Assembly: GCA_020465985.1 (NCBI GenBank)
Contig: JAANYP010002939.1
Coordinates: 189,501 to 253,500 of the forward strand
Origin: Centrapalus pauciflorus
Lineage: Eukaryota > Streptophyta > Magnoliopsida > Asterales > Asteraceae
Length of the DNA stretch: 64,000 nucleotides
Direction: 5' to 3'
This document shows positions 21,368 through 32,574 of the stretch, one piece after another (position 1 is the first letter of the stretch; every line of letters starts with the position of its first letter). The notes beneath the pieces were generated by a model. It worked only from the letters and a program-made list of their open reading frames with translations, made no database searches and was not told the origin of the DNA. The position numbers and the translations under genes are program-made.

Positions 21368-22240
21368 CTCTCCCACTTGTGCAAGACAACAATTTATATT
21401 CATTGGCCCAAGGAGGTCCCTAGCCAGACACTTGGGGTAACCAGATCATAAGCGCTCTTATATTCCGAACGATATTCTCACAAAACGAACGTTCTAAGGA
21501 GAATACAAGGCTTAGTACATGGGGGCATGGAGCAAAATTAGTCTCGCCATACTTAGATTCTGTTTCTCGACCTTCTGATTTCGACTGATCTTCTACAGAC
21601 ATAGCTTGAACACATCACAGCTTATCCGAGCGTGGCCACGCGTTTATATCAGTTTCAATCTCCGTGGGGCTCAGAAATATCCCATTTTGACTACTACCGC
21701 ACCCGTGTCATACCTCCCACTGAAACTGACCTCGAACCGTTATGACTGATCAGTTAAGACCAGCGTTAGGTTAGGCCTAGGCGACAACATTAAGTATACC
21801 GGGTATCTCAAGTATCTCAGGTAGTAAGGACAATGCTAATTGAGATGACTCACGACTAAGCTCCATGAAGTGATCTCAATGCGGGTCTTCCAATAATTGT
21901 TCGCAACAATTACTCGGGGATATTTGGTCTCAACTACTTTGACATGGCAATCTCCCATAGACATCATCAATGTTCCACGATAACGTTAAAACCTTATTCT
22001 GGTTCCAATGACAATAAGTAGTTATGGATTTTTAGAATGATACCAAATCATTCATGGATTACTAAATCATGCAAAGTAGAACAACATTAAATAATTTATG
22101 CGATCAAATCATCTTCCATAATATATCTCATAAAACCACATATTTAATTCTACTGTTCTTTAATTTGAATCAAATACTACTACAAACCACTAATCTAATG
22201 ATTTTAATCTCATAGATCTACTATGACATTCGTGCTTGAT
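21368..22240 (-). other. CopB polypurine tract and 3' untranslated region
   Basis: About 870 bp between the pol stop and the LTR. The polypurine tract is at 21368-21385. The rest has no ORF of note but is shared, by eye, with 63233-63880 of CopC, including a CTCGAACCGTTATGA block (21731 and 63651) and GCGTTAGGTTAGGCC. Conservation of a long 3' untranslated region in two copies of a family suggests it is part of the element and not later insertion. Confidence 0.7.
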
Positions 22241-23793
22241 CTAGGAAAGTGGTTTGGTTAGTGGATCAGCCACATTATCATCAGTTGGAATTTTCATAAT
22301 CATGATATAATCACTCCTACTGATCTCATGGACCACATGATACTTTCGGAGAATGTGTCTGGTCCTGTGATGTGCTCTTGGTTCCTTAGCTTGCGCAATG
22401 GCTCCAGAGTTGTCACAGTGTACTTCTACAGGCTCAGAGATACTGGTCACAACTCTTAAGTCTGTAATGAAGTTCTTCAACCAAACTGCTTCCTTTGCTG
22501 CATCTGATGCTGCAATATATTCTGCTTCTATAGTTGAGTTAGTAACAATGTCTTGTTTCTTGCTTTCCCAGCTCACTGCACCGCCGTTTAAAGTGAATAC
22601 ATAGCCTGACTGTGACTTGGAATCATCTCTGTCTGTCTGGAAGCTTGCATCAGTGTAACCTTTTACACGGAGTTCACTATCCACATTTCCAAAGACCAAA
22701 AACATTTCTTTGGTTCTTCTCAAGTACCTAAGAATGTTTTTGATAGCCATCCAGTGATTGTCACCTGGATTCTTTTGATATCTGCTTGTGACACTTATAG
22801 CGTAAGCAACATCAGGTCTAGTGCAAAGCATGACATACATGATAGATCCAACAGCCGAACTGTATTGTATCTTATTCATCCGTTCTATATATTTCTTCAC
22901 AATAGGACACTGTGATCTGGATAGAACTGTGCCACCTGACATTAGAACAAACCCTTTCTTGGCTTCTTCCATTGAGAATCTTCTCAAGACTCTGTCAATG
23001 TATATGCTTTGGCTAAGCCCAATAAGTCGTATCGATCTATCTCTGTAGATCCTTATTCCCAGAATATAAACGGCTTCTCCAAGATGCTTCATTTGGAAAC
23101 ACTTATTCAACCAACCCTTGGTTTCATTCAACATCTCAGTATTGTTCCAATTAGTAGTATGTCATCCACATACAGGACCAAGAAGGTTACTTTATCTTCT
23201 CTGAACTTTGTGTAGACACAGGGATCAAATTCACTTTTGATAAAGTCAAACTCTTTGATCATTTTGTCAAAAGTCAAATTCCAGCTGCGCGATGCTTGCT
23301 TCAAACCATATATCGATTTAAGTAGATTACAAACCTTTTTAGGATTCTTTGGATCAACAAAACCATCAGGCTGTTCCATATAGACCTCTTCTGACAAGGC
23401 ACCATCAAGGAAAGCGGTTTTGACATCCATTTGTCATATCTCATAGTCATAATATGCAGCTATGGCTAATATGATCCTAATTGATTTAAACTTGGCTAAA
23501 GGTACAAATGTTTCATTATAGTCAATCCCCTTTGACTGTGAATATCCTTTTGCTACTAGCCTAACTTTATAGGTTTGTACATTACCATCCATGCCCATCT
23601 TCTTTTTAAAGATCCATTTGCACCCGACTGCCTCGGTGCTTTTTGGTTTGTCAACTAAGTCCCAGACTTGGTTCTCATACATGGATTGTATCTCTGACTT
23701 CATAGCTTCAAGCCACTTGTCTGAATCTGATTCAGCCACAACTTCCAGATAGTTTGAGGGTTCTGGTGTTTCCCCTACTCCATCAACCAGCAA
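22241..23793 (-). pseudogene. CopB reverse transcriptase and RNase H
   Basis: Three overlapping pieces read RT from 23793 down to 22241. The first, 23434-23793, has the copia RT start (CKWIFKKK, RLVAKGYSQ, GIDYNETF). It ends at a TGA where a Trp codon is expected, directly before MDVKTAFLDG of the second piece (23128-23430), which has YGLKQASR and YVDDILLIG. A frameshift near 23135 leads to the third piece, 22241-23134, 297 codons: the RT end, then RNase H with YTDASF near residue 160, STIEAEYIAASDAAKEAVWL and the closing VADPLTKPL. All catalytic blocks are recognisable. One stop and one frameshift disable it. Confidence 0.92.
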
Positions 23794-24996
23794 AAATTCA
23801 TATCATCTGGTTCATGGCGTTCTCTATCAGACCTACGAAGTGTCGGTGTGTCTATATCTTCCTTAATGATTTCTCGTTGAGGCACGGGTTCGACCACAGA
23901 TTCGCTTACTTGTGTTTCTTCAATCTCTTGAAGAATTATGTCATCTCTACTGTTTTCCTTTTCTAGAAACTCCCTTTCAAGGAAAAATCCATGTCGAACA
24001 ACAAACACTTTGTTTTCGGATGGATTATAGACATAATATCCCCTAGTTTCCTTAGGGTATCCCACAAATATGCACTTATCAGATTTATGGTTTAGTGTGT
24101 CTGATATATAAATCTTTTGACAAACATTTCACATCCCTAGATCTTCATGAAAGACACTATGAGACTCTTCCCATACCATATCTCATACGGTGTCTTTTCC
24201 ACCGCTTTGGTCGGTACCCTGTTCAGAGTAAACACTGTTGTCTCAACAATGGTTGATGTATATATCTTCCCGAACGATTTCTCGTTGAGGTATGGGTTCG
24301 ACCACATATTCGCTTACTTGTGTTTATCCAATCTCTTGAAGAATTATGTCATCTCTACTGTTTTCCTTTTCTAGAAACTCTCTTTCAAGGAAAAATCCAT
24401 GTCGAACAACAAACACTTTGTTTTCGGATGGATTGTAGACATAATATCGCCTAGTTTCCTTTAGGTATCCCACAAATATGCACTTATCAGATTTAGGGTT
24501 TTGTTTGTCTGATATAAATCTTTTGACAAACACTTCACATCCCCAGATCTTCATGAAAGACACTATGGGACTCTTCCCATACCATATCTCAAACGGTGTT
24601 TTTCCACCGCTTTGGTCGGTACCCTGTTCAGAGTAAACGCTGCTGTCTCAAGAGCGTGACCCCAGAATAAAAGTGGCAAGTTTGTACGATGCATCATCGA
24701 TCTCACCATATCTAATAGTGTTCGATTTCTTCTCCCAGATATACCATTCCATTGAGGAGTGTACGCAGGAGTGAGTTGTGAAATGAATCCACAATTCTCT
24801 AGATGATCGTCAAACTCTTGGCTTAAATAATCTCTACTTCGATCTGACTAAAGTATTTTTATTGTTTTGCCAAGTTGATTTTGTACTTCAAACTGAAATT
24901 CTTTGAACTTTTCAAATATCTCAGACTTACGTCTCATCAGATACACATAGATAACTACTAAAGTAATCTGTGAAAGTAATGAAGTACCGGTATCCA
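23775..24996 (-). pseudogene. CopB integrase C-terminal part, with internal duplication
   Basis: From 24996 downward: YFITFTDYFSSY (integrase core), a frameshift, YLMRRKSEIFEKF, then a TAG near 24846, then SQEFDDHLENCGF, TPQWNG, RRNRTLLDMVRSMM and NRVPTKAVEKTPFEIW (catalytic Glu region). The C-terminal part, ENKVFVVRHGFFLEREFL, occurs twice (24324-24563 and 23775-24065) because of a 407-bp tandem duplication. The stretch ends RSDRERHEPD, the usual linker to RT. Not functional. Confidence 0.85.
23852..24660. repeat. Tandem duplication of about 407 bp in CopB pol
   Basis: Anchors at the same spacing, such as CTGTTTTCCTTTTCTAGAAACTC at 23950 and 24358 and the CGGTGT-TTTTCCACCGC segment at about 24187 and 24593, show two direct copies (about 23852-24257 and 24258-24660). 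They differ by a number of substitutions, so the event is not very recent. Confidence 0.85.
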
Positions 24997-26099
24997 TGAC
25001 GGGCCGTCGTTGTGACCCGCAGAAATAATCATTATATCCACAGTTTAGCTCAGAGAAGTAAGGGTCCAATCCGCAGGGAGTGAATTTTTATTTAGGGTTA
25101 GGTAATTGGCCTTATAAGTTTTATTAAAAAGCACCTTAAATTGGGAATTGTGGATTTGAATGATTTCTTTAGATCAATGAATTGCTATTGCGTTGTAACT
25201 AAAATTAATGGAAAAATAACTAACGTAGTAAATAAACGATCAAGAGACGAATAACCATTCACGGGATCACCATGGCATAAGTATTACTCACTCTAATTTC
25301 ATGCAACAATCACATAGACATAATTAATTGCGCGACTCAATTACTCAAACATGTTTTAACCAATAAATCTCGGCATAGCGTATGCAATATTCATTAGTTG
25401 TCTTAATCCCTAAGCTAATGGACTCGAAACAGGTAATAAAACTATAAACAATCTTGCTTTTACCAATCAAAACATACAATCATAATAATAGCCAAATGCT
25501 TATCATTTTCATACACATAATAGATCTCAATTAATACGAATACATCAAAACATAAGAAATCAAAGTAGAGTAAACTTGGCCGTAGATCCTCCGCAAACGG
25601 CTAATGGGATTAGTCGCTCATCGTATGCTCTTCAACAATGCAGATCTGAGACATCTTGTAATTTGCAAATCACCGTCTTCGGTCTTGTATCGTAGATCCA
25701 CTCTGGCAGGGCTTGGCCAACTCTTCACACACGTTCGGGGCTCTTCTCCAAGGCTGCCCTCGACCTCTATTTATAGAGGAGTCGAGATTAGGGTTTCACA
25801 GGCTGGAAAACACGTTTTTGCGCCGTCCCAGCGCAGACCTGCACCCCCCTGCGCCTGAGTGCGGCTAGGGTTTTGCTGGGCTACGCTGGAATGCATCTGG
25901 ACAGCTGGAACTCTTCTGTTTGGAGCGCAGCCTGTGCCCCCTTTGGCTCGGTTTGCTATGAATTTTCTCGAGTTGCTTTCTTTTAATCTCTTGGCCCTGA
26001 AACAAACAAACTTGGAGTAATAATATGGAATTTACGATGTATCAGTGCTTAAAATGATAATAAAATAACTCTGAAACATATTAAATTATGGACTTATCA
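24997..26099 (-). mobile_element. Ath2 3' LTR
   Basis: 1103 bp, TGACGGGCCGTCG at the left and TTATCA at the right, next to the purine tract GTTGAGGAGGTT (minus strand, 26100-26111). On the minus strand a GC-rich block at 25803-25935 precedes a TATA box (CTATAAATAGAGG, about 25766-25778) and then R/U5. The left 265 bp match the 5' LTR remnant at 39014. Confidence 0.87.
25766..25935 (-). promoter_or_regulatory. Ath2 LTR promoter: GC module plus TATA box
   Basis: A GC-rich block with GGCGCAGGGGGGTGCAGG and CTGCGCTGGGACGGCGC words lies 30-150 bp upstream of CTATAAATAGAGG. A 28-bp part of this block (25828-25855) recurs with 3 mismatches inside the element at 30073-30100, again upstream of a TATA box. 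Confidence 0.65.
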
Positions 26100-26914
26100 A
26101 ACCTCCTCAACTTAACTCTTGGTCATCCCCGAACAAGCTTTTGGAATCAGAACTAACTATGTAACGAGCATGTATTAGCAGTGACTCTAGGAATTTTATG
26201 TTAAGCTAGCCTTCGCACTAACGTATTAAAATTTCTATCATGTAAATTGAAGACGTTATTAGTTAAAGTGTACTTCCCTTAGAATTTTTATAATGTATCT
26301 CACTCTTGGAAATACCCTTTTAGCTCAAGGTTACGATACTTAAAACATGTGGGTCTTTCGGCCATCTTTTCCTCTTTGCATGTTTACGACAATTTTGATC
26401 TTTTTAACACCATGATTCTATTTATTTTCTTTTCAAACTAGATTAGCTAGATGATCCATATAAATAGATTTCGGTCAATCACTCCCAAACCAAATGGTTT
26501 TAGGGGATTAGGCATGAATGGTACCGCTACGGACTTAGTTTCCCGAACCATCTAGACTACAATTAACTCTTTTTTGAGGCTAAAACATGATTAAGTTCTC
26601 CCCCTTATTGCATGGGTTTCCAAAATCTTTTGACACATTACTTATATTTAAGCCCAAATACATTTTAACGTACTTGATTTCATTTTACATGGCAAAAGTT
26701 GTAATTGTTACTACGACTCTTTTCTTAATTATAAAATATACTGTCAACACTAGCTAATTCCCTCGTACAGGTATTTTTTATTTATCACCATGTTCCATAG
26801 CCTGATCGGCAAACAAGACTTGATTGGGGAAGATATGACAGACTATTTAAACATTATAGCTCTAAATAGGACTCGGCTAAAAACTAAAAACAAATAAAAA
26901 CTACGATAAAGAAA
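26100..26914 (-). other. Ath2 polypurine tract and 3' non-coding region
   Basis: Purine tract at 26100-26120 next to the LTR. The remaining roughly 790 bases have no ORF of note. Confidence 0.6.
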
Positions 26915-27549
26915 TTAAATGCATAACAAACTAAAATAAAATAAAAGACAGAAAAGTAAAGAATAAGGAAGGATAGTACCCGATCCTTCAAATGATGGAG
27001 GCGGAGGAGGAGGACCGAAAACACGGTTGAAGAAGTCGGTATACGGGTTCTGACCGGTGGTGAACTGTGCAGTCGGTGGAACCAAGTGAGGAGGCATCGG
27101 GTCTGGGAGGTCCTGCCTGCCATGCGCCGGATAACGCTGATAAGAATCTACGGCAGGGTTGTAGGCCTGGTAATTGGGCATCGTGTAATCATAATATGAC
27201 TGATATGGCATACCGGCTACAGAGTCCTCGTGATGTTGGACTCCCTCCCAATATGCCCAATTATGGTGTTGGTAATAGGCATTTTGGTATGCCAGGGCTC
27301 TCTGCCCATCCTGCAGCTGATCTACCCGACCCGCCAAGTGATCGACACTCTCATAAATATGGATCATACGCCCATTCATCTCATCTAATCTCTGTGTCAC
27401 ATCCTCTCGGAACTCATCCTGACCCACTGCTAAGTCATCTAACCGCCTCATCATGCGGTCAAAATCAACACCATCATTACCTCGACTGTGTGAGGTAGAC
27501 GCCCCTCGGTTCGGCTCTTCATGCCGAACTCCCGCCTCATTGACGACCT

Positions 27550-27588
<39 letters not shown>

Positions 27589-27685
27589 CAACCTCAGTGT
27601 AGTCCTCAATATACGACTGATTCGTTTCTTTATCGAATATCTCGAACCCTTCATCAACTTCCCTAAAAATCAATGTAGGGAACAT
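26915..27685 (-). CDS. Ath2 accessory ORF, charged and coiled-coil-like, hydrophobic C-terminus
   Basis: 256 codons, uninterrupted, with a good start context (GCCACCATG). Residues 33-46 are an Arg-Glu repeat encoded by a CT microsatellite (27551-27584). Residues 70-130 are rich in Arg, Asp and Leu at heptad-like spacing (RMMRRLDDLAVGQDEFREDV) and look coiled coil. Residues 133-215 are rich in Tyr, Gln and Pro. A PPPPPP run follows, and then a C-terminal hydrophobic stretch of about 18 residues (LPYSLLFCLLFYFSLLCI) that could span a membrane. It lies where Athila elements have the last part of their env-like region. I do not recognise a catalytic domain. It could also be only the tail of a longer env-like protein. 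Confidence 0.6.
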
Positions 27686-28191
27686 GGTGGCCGTAATGAA
27701 TGTCGCCGAAACAGGGGAAAGCAGGGAACATGGATGACCATGAAGCTCAAACTTTCATTTTTGCTCAAAAAGTATGAAATAAGTTGCAATTACTTAATAA
27801 AAACACTAACCTTGGTGATTGGAAGCTTAACTTGAGACTAATCTAGCCTTTTTCTTCACCACTTTCTTCACCCAAAAATCCTTCAAAATGATGAATCTAC
27901 TTTTGTGACGTCCTCGTCACATCAAAATTAATTTATCGATTAAGAACACAGAGAGATAGATCGGTACTCATTCCTTATTCATAACAATTAAATTTTAACA
28001 ACTAAATAATAAAAATAAAATTCACTTTCATAAATTCAACTTAAAATAAAACATCACACTTTAAAATAAAATAATGTACGATTACAATCCAAATAAAATA
28101 AATAATCAAACTAACCAACAAACCACATCAGAAATAATCAAACCAAACTTAAATGTTTATCACGCACAATCATACCATAATACTCAAATAA
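27686..28191 (-). other. Leader between the two env-region frames
   Basis: Non-coding, AT-rich. On the minus strand there is an AAG|GTTAGT splice-donor-like site near 27811, about 125 bp before the ATG of the 26915-27685 frame. Confidence 0.4.
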
Positions 28192-29420
28192 TCAAATAAA
28201 ATCAAAGTTCTGCTGGAGGAGCGACGATTTCTTTCGATTCCCGACCGTGATCTGGAGATTGGTGAGCCAGTTCGAATGCGTTGGAAACAGTTGATCGTTC
28301 TTCTTTTGATTTTCCCGAAGCGTCTGGATTTCTTTAAGCAACACGTTGTTTGTGTTCACTAAGTCTCCAACTATCTCCTTCAGCTTATGAACTTGGTCCC
28401 GAACAACATCAACAATCCCAACCCTCTTCCATGGTCGCTGGTCTTCCTCGTCAACTTCCATTCTGGCTTTTCCTTTATTATTTTGTCCTTCTGGCACAGG
28501 TTCAGGGGCTTTGAACGGGATTTGGGTCACTTTAGCAGATTTAGGACAACGAATTTGGAAACCTCTCTCAGTACGCTCAAAAACCAACCCTATCATGGTA
28601 ATCCTTGTAAAACATGTGGTATTCGGGTTTAGGATCCTTATGGGCAACTCCTCAGACATTGCCTTTTCTATAACGAACAATTCAGTCAACTTTCTACAAT
28701 GAGGGTAATTTATTCCCTGACCTAAGACATGACATTCCCACAGATTCTGCATAATAATATATCCTAGAGACACGGTTGGGTATCCAGTCAGTAACGCGTG
28801 TACAGGAGGATTTCTTGGGGTCTCACGTAAGTCGTGTCTTGGTGACGTGGAAGTATGTTACAAATAACTAGCTTCCACATAACTTTGGCTAAGGGGCATA
28901 AATCACCTCTATTGAAGGCAGTGTAAATCCGGGCAGTTCTAATAGAAATACCAAAAACGATAGATATCATATGATCCCATTGATTAGTTCACTTATTAAC
29001 CTTACGCATTCTATCCCCCTGGGTATTAGTCAAAGTCCAGAACTCCCTAGGACTAGGTGTCTCAGCGTCAATAAGGAATTCACCATACAATTTTTCTCTA
29101 GAAATTAACACCTCTTTGTTCCCCACCATCCCCACTAACTCGAAATCGTGGTCCTCAGATTTCTAAATCCAATGCATCGTGGCGAACCACTGTTGGATTA
29201 AACTAGTATGGATATATGGTAATTCCCACATGATAGCCCTAACCCATCCAAAACGCTCAAATGATTCAATGATATCAAAATCATCGAAATCAGACTCTTT
29301 CAATGTACGCTCTATGAGAAACCTAGGGGGTTTGCCATTATTGGTATTTGGGGGAATTTCAGGGAATTCCGCATTGAGGGGTTTCTCAAAGCGGACGTTC
29401 TTAGGGTCGTGGTTTCTCAT
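28192..29420 (-). pseudogene. Ath2 env-like protein, broken
   Basis: Starts MRNHDPKNVRFEKPLN at 29420. The same frame runs, through a TAG at 29163 and a TAA near 28994, into DHMISIVFGISIRTARIYTAFNRGDLCPLAKVMWKLV and so on to 28788; I quote only parts. A frameshift near 28780 leads to 28192-28773, which has a basic/acidic middle and a Leu-rich coiled stretch (DQVHKLKEIVGDLVNTNNVLL). The first part resembles the putative plant transposon protein domain found after integrase in Athila elements, by recollection of that family. No signal peptide is visible. With two stops and a frameshift it cannot make the full product. Confidence 0.6.
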
Positions 29421-29426
29421 CCTAGG

Positions 29427-30112
29427 CTATTGGGAATTTGCGGGACGGTTACCGTTTGCGTGGAATTGGGTTGACATAAAAAAAAATGCAAAGACAAAGG
29501 ATTATAAAAATGGGGGTTTTCTACATAAATGATGCATGAAAATTGAACACCCTCTTTCAATAATAAAAAACTAATCCTAAGTCTCACAAACAATGTGAGC
29601 CCAATCTAACCTATCAAATTCATGAACTTTAATAATTAAATATTTTAACAATTTAAGCATAATCTTTAAGACAAAAAGTTTCAAAACATAATAAAAACGG
29701 AAAAAACCATAATTTTTATAAAACTTTTGCAAAAATAAATTTATATTAATTAAATGAATATTTAGAAAATTATTAATAACCCTTTTTTCAATAAAAATCA
29801 TGTAACTCCCAAAACCTCAACCCATGCATGCATGATAAAGCTACACGAAACTAGCGTAGAATGAAGCTAAAGGGGTTATAGGGAGTATACCTTGCTAACC
29901 TTTGAGAAGAACTAACGTTGGATTGAAGATTTGACGTGGAAAAGACGAATTTTTAAAGGTTTTTAGGCTTAGAAATCGAAATCCGTCGTTTCTGGAACTG
30001 TATATTAGGTTTTAGGGTTATGGGGACGATCAGTACTGTTTTTATAAGATTTTAAGTGCGTCGGTCGCAGGGCCAGCACAGGCCTGCGCCCCCCTGCGCC
30101 CGGGCCTCTGGA
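29427..30112 (-). promoter_or_regulatory. Possible internal promoter and intron ahead of the env-like region
   Basis: On the minus strand: a GC module (30073-30100) sharing 25 of 28 bases with the LTR module at 25828-25855, a TATA-like CTTATAAAAAC (30038-30048), a leader, a strong donor-like AAG|GTATAC at 29890, and an acceptor-like run of T then CCAATAG at 29427, six bases before the ATG at 29420. This is the layout of a promoter, a first non-coding exon and a 464-bp intron. It could also be a stray fragment of LTR. Confidence 0.4.
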
Positions 30113-30539
30113 TTTTTAATCTGGGTCGTGCACTGGTCTCGAAACCCTAATTCTTTAATTTTAAAATTATACGGGTATTCTCCCATACTTACGCTCATAT
30201 TATCGGGTTAAAATAATTATGCTACGTGCTTAAAATTTTTATTTTCTGATGTGGGATCCTAAATCTTAATTTAAAACCTAATTTCTAAACACAACTAAGT
30301 TCAGGAGGATAATCCTTCCCAACTTAATTGAGTACACACAATTAACACAAATAAGCAAATAAACACACTAAAAATAATTAAATTCAAATAATCAAAAATA
30401 CTCTGGGCTGCCTCCCAGAAAGCGCTAAGTTTTTCGTCTTCAGCCAGACGTACTGCTCCTAAACTAATTAATTAACCTTAGGATCCTGTAGTCTGATGAG
30501 TTCAGATACTAAAATATCATTGGTGGCCCATTGAACATA
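30113..30539 (-). other. Non-coding region after Ath2 pol
   Basis: AT-rich. Contains the AGCGC...GGGAGGCAGCCC motif at about 30410-30428 that also follows the Ath1 pol. Confidence 0.5.
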
Positions 30540-30680
30540 TAATTTAAGTCTTATGTCCATTGACTTTAAATGACTCATCACCTTTTAGATCCTGTATTTC
30601 TACCGCACTATGTGGATAGGTATTAGTTACAGTGTATGGACCTGTCCATTTACTTTTTAATTTACCTGGAAATAGTCTAA

Positions 30681-31945
30681 GGTGGCAGTTGGTTTGCAGA
30701 ATGTTTTAAACGGAATTGGAATCTGTTAAGGAATTGGAATTGGAATTCAAATCATGTTTGGTTGGCTAAATATGAAATTGGAATCCAATTTCATAATTCG
30801 TTGGTAGGGTAGGATGGGATGGGTGGGTAGAGGTGGATAAGTCTCTAATGTAGGAATAGGATGAGATGGATAAGGGTAGAGTGGGTGGGTGAGATGGGGT
30901 GGGTAGGGTTGATGAGGGGTGGTTAGGGTGGATGAGGGATGGGCAGATGGGTAGGGGTAGGTATGGTGGGTAGTAGGTAAGAGTAAGTTGGATAGCGTAG
31001 GTAGGGTAAGGGTAAGTGGGTTGGGTGAGAAACGTATGATGGATGAGGATGGGTAGCTGGGTAGGGGTAAGTATGGTGGGTAGTATGTAAGAGTAGGTTG
31101 GACAACGTAGGTAAGGTAGGGGTAGGTGGGTAAAGGTGGGTGGGATGAGGTGGGTTAGGGTAGGGTAGGGTAAGGTAGGGTAGGGTGGGTATGTGTGGGT
31201 AGAGGTGGATAAGTCTACAAAGTAGGAATAAGATGTGATGGATAGGGTAGGGTACGGTGGGTGGGGTGGATGAGGGATGGGTGGGTGGGTATGGTTAGGT
31301 ATGGTGGGTAGCAGGTAAGAGTAGGTTGGATAGCGTAGGTAGGGTAAATGGGTGGGGCGGGGTGGGTAATGTGTGATGGATGAGGGATGAGGGATGGGTA
31401 GGTGGGTAGGAGTAGGTATGGTGGGTAGTAGGTTGGATAACATAGGTAGGATTGGGGTTGGTGGGTTAGAGGTGGGTGGGATGGGGTAGGGTAGGATGAG
31501 GTAGAGGTAGGGTAGGGTGGGGTGGGTATGGGGGTAGGTAGGTAATGGTAGGTATGTTGGGTAGTAGGGAAGAGTAGTTTGGATAGCAAATGTAGGGTTG
31601 GGGTAGGTGGGTTAGAGGTGGGTGGGATGGGGTAGGGTAGGGTGGGTGGGTATGGGTGGGGTGGGTCGGTAGGTAGGTAGGTTGGGTGGGTGTGTGGGGT
31701 AAGAGTTGACATGGTATAGTGTAGTGTGTTAAACGTAAGAGGTTTGTAATCAACCACTTTCTGTTTTGAAAAGGAATTGAATTCCATCCATTGTGTGAAG
31801 GAATGTTATTTTCCTTCATTCATTGGAAAATTTCAATTTTGATAGAATCCAATTCCTTTTTATAATTGAACCAAACACATGAATTGACTGGAATTGGATT
31901 ACTTTCCCCTCCAATTCCTCGGATTCCAGTGAACCAAACGGCCCC
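30681..31945. mobile_element. Harbinger-like element carrying a G-rich minisatellite
   Basis: 1265 bp with related ends (GGTGGCAGTTGGTTTGC on the left; the right end reversed reads GGGGCCGTTTGGTTCACTGG) and the 3-bp duplication TAA (30678-30680 and 31946-31948). Both ends carry GGAATTGGAATT and AATTCCAATTCC words in inverted order. The element lies inside the Ath2 integrase, and the reading frame is continuous across the empty site. The centre is the minisatellite 30804-31695. No transposase. Confidence 0.8.
30804..31695 (+). repeat. G-rich minisatellite (GGGTAGG/GGTGGGTA units)
   Basis: About 890 bp on the plus strand made of irregular GGGTAGGGT, GGTGGGTA, GATGGATGAGG and AGTAGGTTGGATAG words. 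A longer period of roughly 125 to 300 bp is visible through the returning phrase AAGAGTAGGTTGGATAGCGTAGG (30969, 31089, 31317, with a variant near 31570). Many runs of three or more G at short spacing would allow G-quadruplexes. Pro/Thr/Tyr-rich minus-strand frames here are translations of the repeat. Confidence 0.92.
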
Positions 31946-32574
31946 TAAGTCTTGCATTAAATAACCAGACTTTATGTCCTTTAGTAAATATTCTATTTTT
32001 AAGCATTCTGTCGTGGAAAACTTTAGTTTTCTCTTTTATAAATTCTTGCACTTTTGTAGGATTCTCTACGAATTTCTTCCAATTCATTCAATTGGAATTT
32101 CCTATTAACACCGACATCATGTAAATTTTAATTTGTGTTTTTGATTGCCCATAGAGCTCGGTGTTCTAATTCTACTGGAAGATGACAAAGCTTACAGTTT
32201 TTTCAAGGATTCTCTTTATCTCTCTATTAGAGATCTTGACTTGTCTGCTGGTTTGTGGATGATAAGGCATTGCTAATCTATGATTAACTCCATATTGCTT
32301 AAGGAGTTTAGCAAAATGCTGATTTTTAAAATGTGATCCTCCGTCACTGGTGATAGCCCTTGGGATACCGTGTCGTGCAAAAATATTTCTTTTAACAAAT
32401 TTACACACAACCCGGTTATCATTAGTGTGTGTAGATTCTGCTTCCACCCATTTGGAAACATAGTCTACTGCAACTAAAATATATTCATATCCAAATGATT
32501 TAGGGAAGGGTCCCATAAAATCAATGCCCCATACATCAAATAATTCTACGATTAATATTGGGGTCATAGGCATT

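Noticed and set aside
30766..31819. Long minus-strand frames rich in Pro, Thr, Tyr and Leu, up to 225 codons
   Set aside because: They are translations of the G-rich minisatellite; several frames are open at once and none has a domain.
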